This document shows positions 34,770-37,612 of a stretch of DNA of 37,612 nucleotides, piece by piece. The position numbers and the translations under genes are program-made. Source of the stretch: an uncultured Bacteroidia bacterium (GTDB taxonomy: Bacteria > Bacteroidota > Bacteroidia > Bacteroidales > F082); the NCBI GenBank assembly GCA_902802535.1, contig CADCML010000022.1, forward strand, positions 1-37,612. Reading direction: 5' to 3'. The first letter of the stretch is position 1. Each line of letters begins with the position of its first letter. The notes below the pieces were generated by a model that saw only the letters and a list, made by a program, of their open reading frames with translations, made no database searches and had not been told where the DNA came from.

Positions 34770-34828
34770 GAAAAAAATGAAAATTTTTGTGTTTTTTTTC
34801 ATTTTTATGAAAAAATCATATTCTCTTA

Positions 34829-34859
34829 TTGCATAGTTTTTCGCAAATCCCTATTTTTG
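34829..34859 (+). promoter_or_regulatory. Promoter of ppdK
   Basis: TTG at 34829-34831 and TATTTTTG at 34852-34859, 20 bases apart, fit the Bacteroidota pattern. Transcription would begin near 34866, giving a leader of about 49 bases. The rest of the 218-base divergent gap is AT-rich with long A and T runs. Confidence 0.62.
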
Positions 34860-34914
34860 CGCCTTAATTTTCAACTCAAGAAGTATCAGTTAAATCACTA
34901 ATAATCAATAGAAA

Positions 34915-37509
34915 ATGACAAAGTACGTTTACACCTTTGGCGGAAAGACCGCTGAAGGAAATGCTTCGATGAAGAACGAGCTGGGCGGAAAAGGTGCTAA
35001 CCTTGCTGAAATGTGCCTGCTCAAGCTCCCCGTACCCGCTGGTTTGACCATCACCACCGAGTGCTGCACCGCTTATTACCAGAACAACTGCCAACTTCCT
35101 GCCGGCTTGATGGACGAGGTCCATGCGGGCATGAAGAACATGGAGAACATCATGGGCATGACATATGGCGACCCCGAGAACCCGCTGCTCGTCAGCTGCC
35201 GTTCGGGCGCGCGCAAATCGATGCCCGGCATGATGGACACCGTTTTGAACATCGGTCTTTGCTCCAAGACCATCCCTGGCCTGATCAAGAAGACCAACAA
35301 CCCCCGTTTCGTGTATGACTCCTACCGCCGCCTCATCATGATGTACGCCGACGTCGTCAAGGCCGAAGAACTGAAGCAGTTGGCTGAGGATTTCAAGGTC
35401 CGCATCAAGGAAGTGCTCGGCACCGAGTTCCCCGATGACGCTGAGGCTCAACTCGAAGGCGGCATCAAGGCCGTGTTCAAAAGCTGGAACGGCAAGAAGG
35501 CCATCTCCTACCGTCGCATCGAAGGTATTCCGGACGACTGGGGCACTGCCGTCAACGTGCAGACCATGGTGTTCGGCAACATGGGCGAAGGCTCCGCTAC
35601 CGGCGTGGCATTCACCCGCAACCCTGCCACCGGCGACAACCAATTCTACGGTGAATGGCTCATCAACGCCCAAGGTGAGGACGTCGTTGCTGGTATCCGT
35701 ACCCCCAACCCGCTGAACGACGACACCAAGAACGAGCAGAACAAGCACATGCACTCCATGCAGGAGCTGATGCCCGAAACTTATAAGGAACTCTGCGAGG
35801 TGCGCCGCATCCTTGAAGAGAACTACCACGATATGCTCGACATCGAGTTCACCATCCAAGACGGCAAGCTCTATATGCTGCAGTGCCGCGTTGGCAAACG
35901 CACCGGCGTGGCCGCTCTCACGATGGCCCTTGATATGCTGAAGGAAGGCCTCATCGACGAGAAGGAAGTCGTGATGCGCCTCACTCCCGAGCAACTCGAC
36001 GAGCTGCTCCACCCGATTCTCGACGCTGCCGACGAGAAGAAGCACACCGTCATCGCAAAGGGTCTGCCTGCAGGTCCTGGCGGTGCTGTGGGTAAAATCG
36101 CCCTCACTAGCGAGAAGGCAAAGGAATATCGTGCTGCTAAGGTGGCCAACGTCTTGGTTCGTGAGGAAACCAACCCCGAAGATGTCGAAGGTATGCGTGC
36201 CGCTGACGGTATTTTGACCGCTCGTGGTGGTATGACCTCTCACGCCGCTCTCGTGGCTCGTGGCTGGGGTAAGTGCTGTATCGTCGGTTGCGACGCTGTG
36301 AAGATCGACCTCGAAAATGGCACTGTGAAGATCGGCGACCAACAGTTCAAGGAAGGCGACACCATCAGCTTGAACGGTTCCAAGGGTTGGGTTTATGCTG
36401 AACCCGTAGGCATGATCAATGCTACTGAAAATCCGCTCTTCCAGCAATTCATGGCGCTGGTTGACAAATATCGCAAGATGGGTGTCCGCACCAATGCCGA
36501 CAACCCCGAAGATGCTCAGAACGCCGTCAATTTCGGTGCAGAAGGTATCGGACTGTTCCGTATCGAACACATGTTCTATGGCAAGAACAGCGAAGAACCT
36601 CTCGCCAAGTTGCGCAACATGATTCTCGCCAGCACCACCGAAGAGCGTGTGGCTGCCCTCAACGAGCTGGAACCTTACATCAAGAATGCTGCAAAGGGCA
36701 CTTTGAAGGTGATGGATGGCAAACCGCTGACCTTCCGTTTGATGGATCCCCCGTTGCATGAATTCGTTCCTCATACCGAAGACAAGCAAAGAGCCCTCGC
36801 CCAGGAGCGTGGCATTAGCTTCGAAGAAATCAAGAAACGTATCGATGCTCTCAACGAAGTGAACCCGATGATGGGCTTGCGTGGCGTGCGTCTTGGTATC
36901 GTTTATCCGGAAATCACGGAGACTCAGTTCCGCGCCCTGTTCCAGGCTACTGCTGAACTGATGAACGAAGGTCACGATCCGCACCTCGAAATCATGGTTC
37001 CGCTTACCATCAATGTGAAAGAGCTTGAGCACCAGAAAGCCATCGCTAACCGTGTGAAAGCTGAAGTGGAAGGCAAGTTCGGTGTGAAAATCAACTACAT
37101 GTACGGTACGATGATCGAGATTCCTCGCGCTACCTTAGTGGCCGACCAGATTGCCAACGTAGCCGAGTTCTTCAGCTTCGGTACCAACGACCTCACTCAG
37201 ATGACCTTCGGTTTCAGCCGCGACGACGTCAACGCTATCGTGAAGGATTACATCGAGGAGAAGATCATCCCGGCTGACCCGTTCAACACCCTCGACCAAG
37301 AAGGTGTCGGTCAACTGGTGAAGTTAGGTGTGGAACGTGGTCGCAGCACCCGCAACAACCTCAAATGCGGTGTTTGCGGTGAGCACGGTGGTGATCCCGC
37401 TTCTGTGGAATTCTTCTACAAAGCCGGCATGACCTACGTTTCCTGCTCTCCGTTCCGCGTGCCCGTGGCTCGTTTGGCAGCAGCGCAAGCCGCTATCAAA
37501 AACGCCTAA
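34915..37509 (+). CDS. ppdK: Pyruvate, phosphate dikinase
   Basis: The enzyme interconverts pyruvate + ATP + phosphate and PEP + AMP + pyrophosphate in the cytoplasm, serving glycolysis or gluconeogenesis in anaerobes. The N-terminal nucleotide-binding domain (1 to about 340) has GGKGANLAEM, RSGARKSMPGMMDT and GDWGTAVNVQ-like motifs. The swivelling phosphohistidine domain (about 370-470) has the catalytic His443 in GGMTSHAALVARG. The C-terminal PEP/pyruvate barrel (about 480-864) has GIGLFRIEHMF, FFSFGTNDLTQMTFGFSRDD and the acid/base Cys821 in CGEHGG. At 864 residues it is short for Bacteroidota (about 900). About 28 or more residues expected after YADVV (near residue 150) are absent, in frame, with KAEELKQL following directly. 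The catalytic residues and barrel are intact, and the spacing His443-Cys821 is normal. Confidence 0.95.
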   Translation: MTKYVYTFGGKTAEGNASMKNELGGKGANLAEMCLLKLPVPAGLTITTECCTAYYQNNCQLPAGLMDEVHAGMKNMENIMGMTYGDPENPLLVSCRSGARKSMPGMMDTVLNIGLCSKTIPGLIKKTNNPRFVYDSYRRLIMMYADVVKAEELKQLAEDFKVRIKEVLGTEFPDDAEAQLEGGIKAVFKSWNGKKAISYRRIEGIPDDWGTAVNVQTMVFGNMGEGSATGVAFTRNPATGDNQFYGEWLINAQGEDVVAGIRTPNPLNDDTKNEQNKHMHSMQELMPETYKELCEVRRILEENYHDMLDIEFTIQDGKLYMLQCRVGKRTGVAALTMALDMLKEGLIDEKEVVMRLTPEQLDELLHPILDAADEKKHTVIAKGLPAGPGGAVGKIALTSEKAKEYRAAKVANVLVREETNPEDVEGMRAADGILTARGGMTSHAALVARGWGKCCIVGCDAVKIDLENGTVKIGDQQFKEGDTISLNGSKGWVYAEPVGMINATENPLFQQFMALVDKYRKMGVRTNADNPEDAQNAVNFGAEGIGLFRIEHMFYGKNSEEPLAKLRNMILASTTEERVAALNELEPYIKNAAKGTLKVMDGKPLTFRLMDPPLHEFVPHTEDKQRALAQERGISFEEIKKRIDALNEVNPMMGLRGVRLGIVYPEITETQFRALFQATAELMNEGHDPHLEIMVPLTINVKELEHQKAIANRVKAEVEGKFGVKINYMYGTMIEIPRATLVADQIANVAEFFSFGTNDLTQMTFGFSRDDVNAIVKDYIEEKIIPADPFNTLDQEGVGQLVKLGVERGRSTRNNLKCGVCGEHGGDPASVEFFYKAGMTYVSCSPFRVPVARLAAAQAAIKNA

Positions 37510-37537
37510 TCGCGAAATCCCTAACCTTTTATAATGA

Positions 37538-37572
37538 AAAGCAGCGGTGTGTTTCACGCCGCTGTTTTTTTT
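37538..37572 (+). terminator. Rho-independent terminator of ppdK
   Basis: CAGCGGTGTG (37542-37551) pairs with CACGCCGCTG (37555-37564) with one G-U pair around a TTT loop, preceded by A bases and followed by eight T bases, 32 bases after the ppdK stop. The last 40 bases of the window (37573-37612) show no gene. Confidence 0.9.
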
Positions 37573-37612
37573 GTGCATGTGTCGTAGGGAATAGGGTTTA
37601 CGGTTTACAGTT

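Noticed and set aside
34876-37032. 718-residue open frame on the minus strand opposite ppdK
   Set aside because: It is the antisense shadow of a strongly codon-biased gene; the plus strand encodes an unmistakable PPDK with its own promoter and terminator.

Overview
The window is chromosomal DNA of a Bacteroidota bacterium, most likely a Bacteroidales species. The evidence is: six proteins ending in type A type IX secretion (T9SS) C-terminal domains, gingipain-like (C25) and streptopain-like (C10) cysteine peptidases, an Rnf operon in the order seen in Bacteroides (rseC-rnfBCDGEA), a 'GIN' DUF2807 lipoprotein, and promoters of the Bacteroidota type (TTG-N19/21-TAnnTTTG). No rRNA, tRNA, CRISPR, insertion sequence or phage gene was seen, so genus cannot be given.

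Layout. (1) 1-199, minus: 5' end of a probable YihY/BrkB membrane protein, divergent from the next block. (2) 273-6570, plus: rseC-like gene, then rnfB, rnfC, rnfD, a small AT-rich secreted protein of unknown function, rnfG, rnfE, rnfA. This encodes the ion-pumping ferredoxin:NAD+ oxidoreductase. rnfB is broken: about 20-25 codons, including an iron-sulfur ligand, are missing and the frame shifts. A hairpin terminator follows rnfA. (3) 6770-10051, plus: a secreted C10 peptidase fused to a beta-helix and a T9SS signal, with its own promoter. (4) 10198-31701, plus: seven tightly packed genes, all exported: C25 peptidase, two paralogous PKD adhesin-like proteins, a lipoprotein, an outer-membrane beta-barrel, an IgGFc-binding-like adhesin, and a second C25 peptidase, closed by a strong terminator. 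(5) 34696-31795, minus: ABC ATPase, ABC permease, YtrA-type GntR regulator and DUF2807 lipoprotein, with a promoter and a candidate operator in front. (6) 34915-37509, plus: pyruvate phosphate dikinase (with an apparent internal in-frame deletion), then a terminator.

The main point of interest is block 4. Five of its seven proteins carry T9SS signals and are built from a shared kit: PKD/Ig-like folds, a cysteine-paired repeat with a GCDS signature, and one of two distinct modules just before the sorting domain (one in the three adhesins, another in the two peptidases). The lipoprotein and beta-barrel in the middle are the only members able to sit permanently in the outer membrane, so they are candidates for an anchor or receptor. 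I read this as a candidate surface protease-adhesin system. That is inference from gene order and domain content, not proven function.
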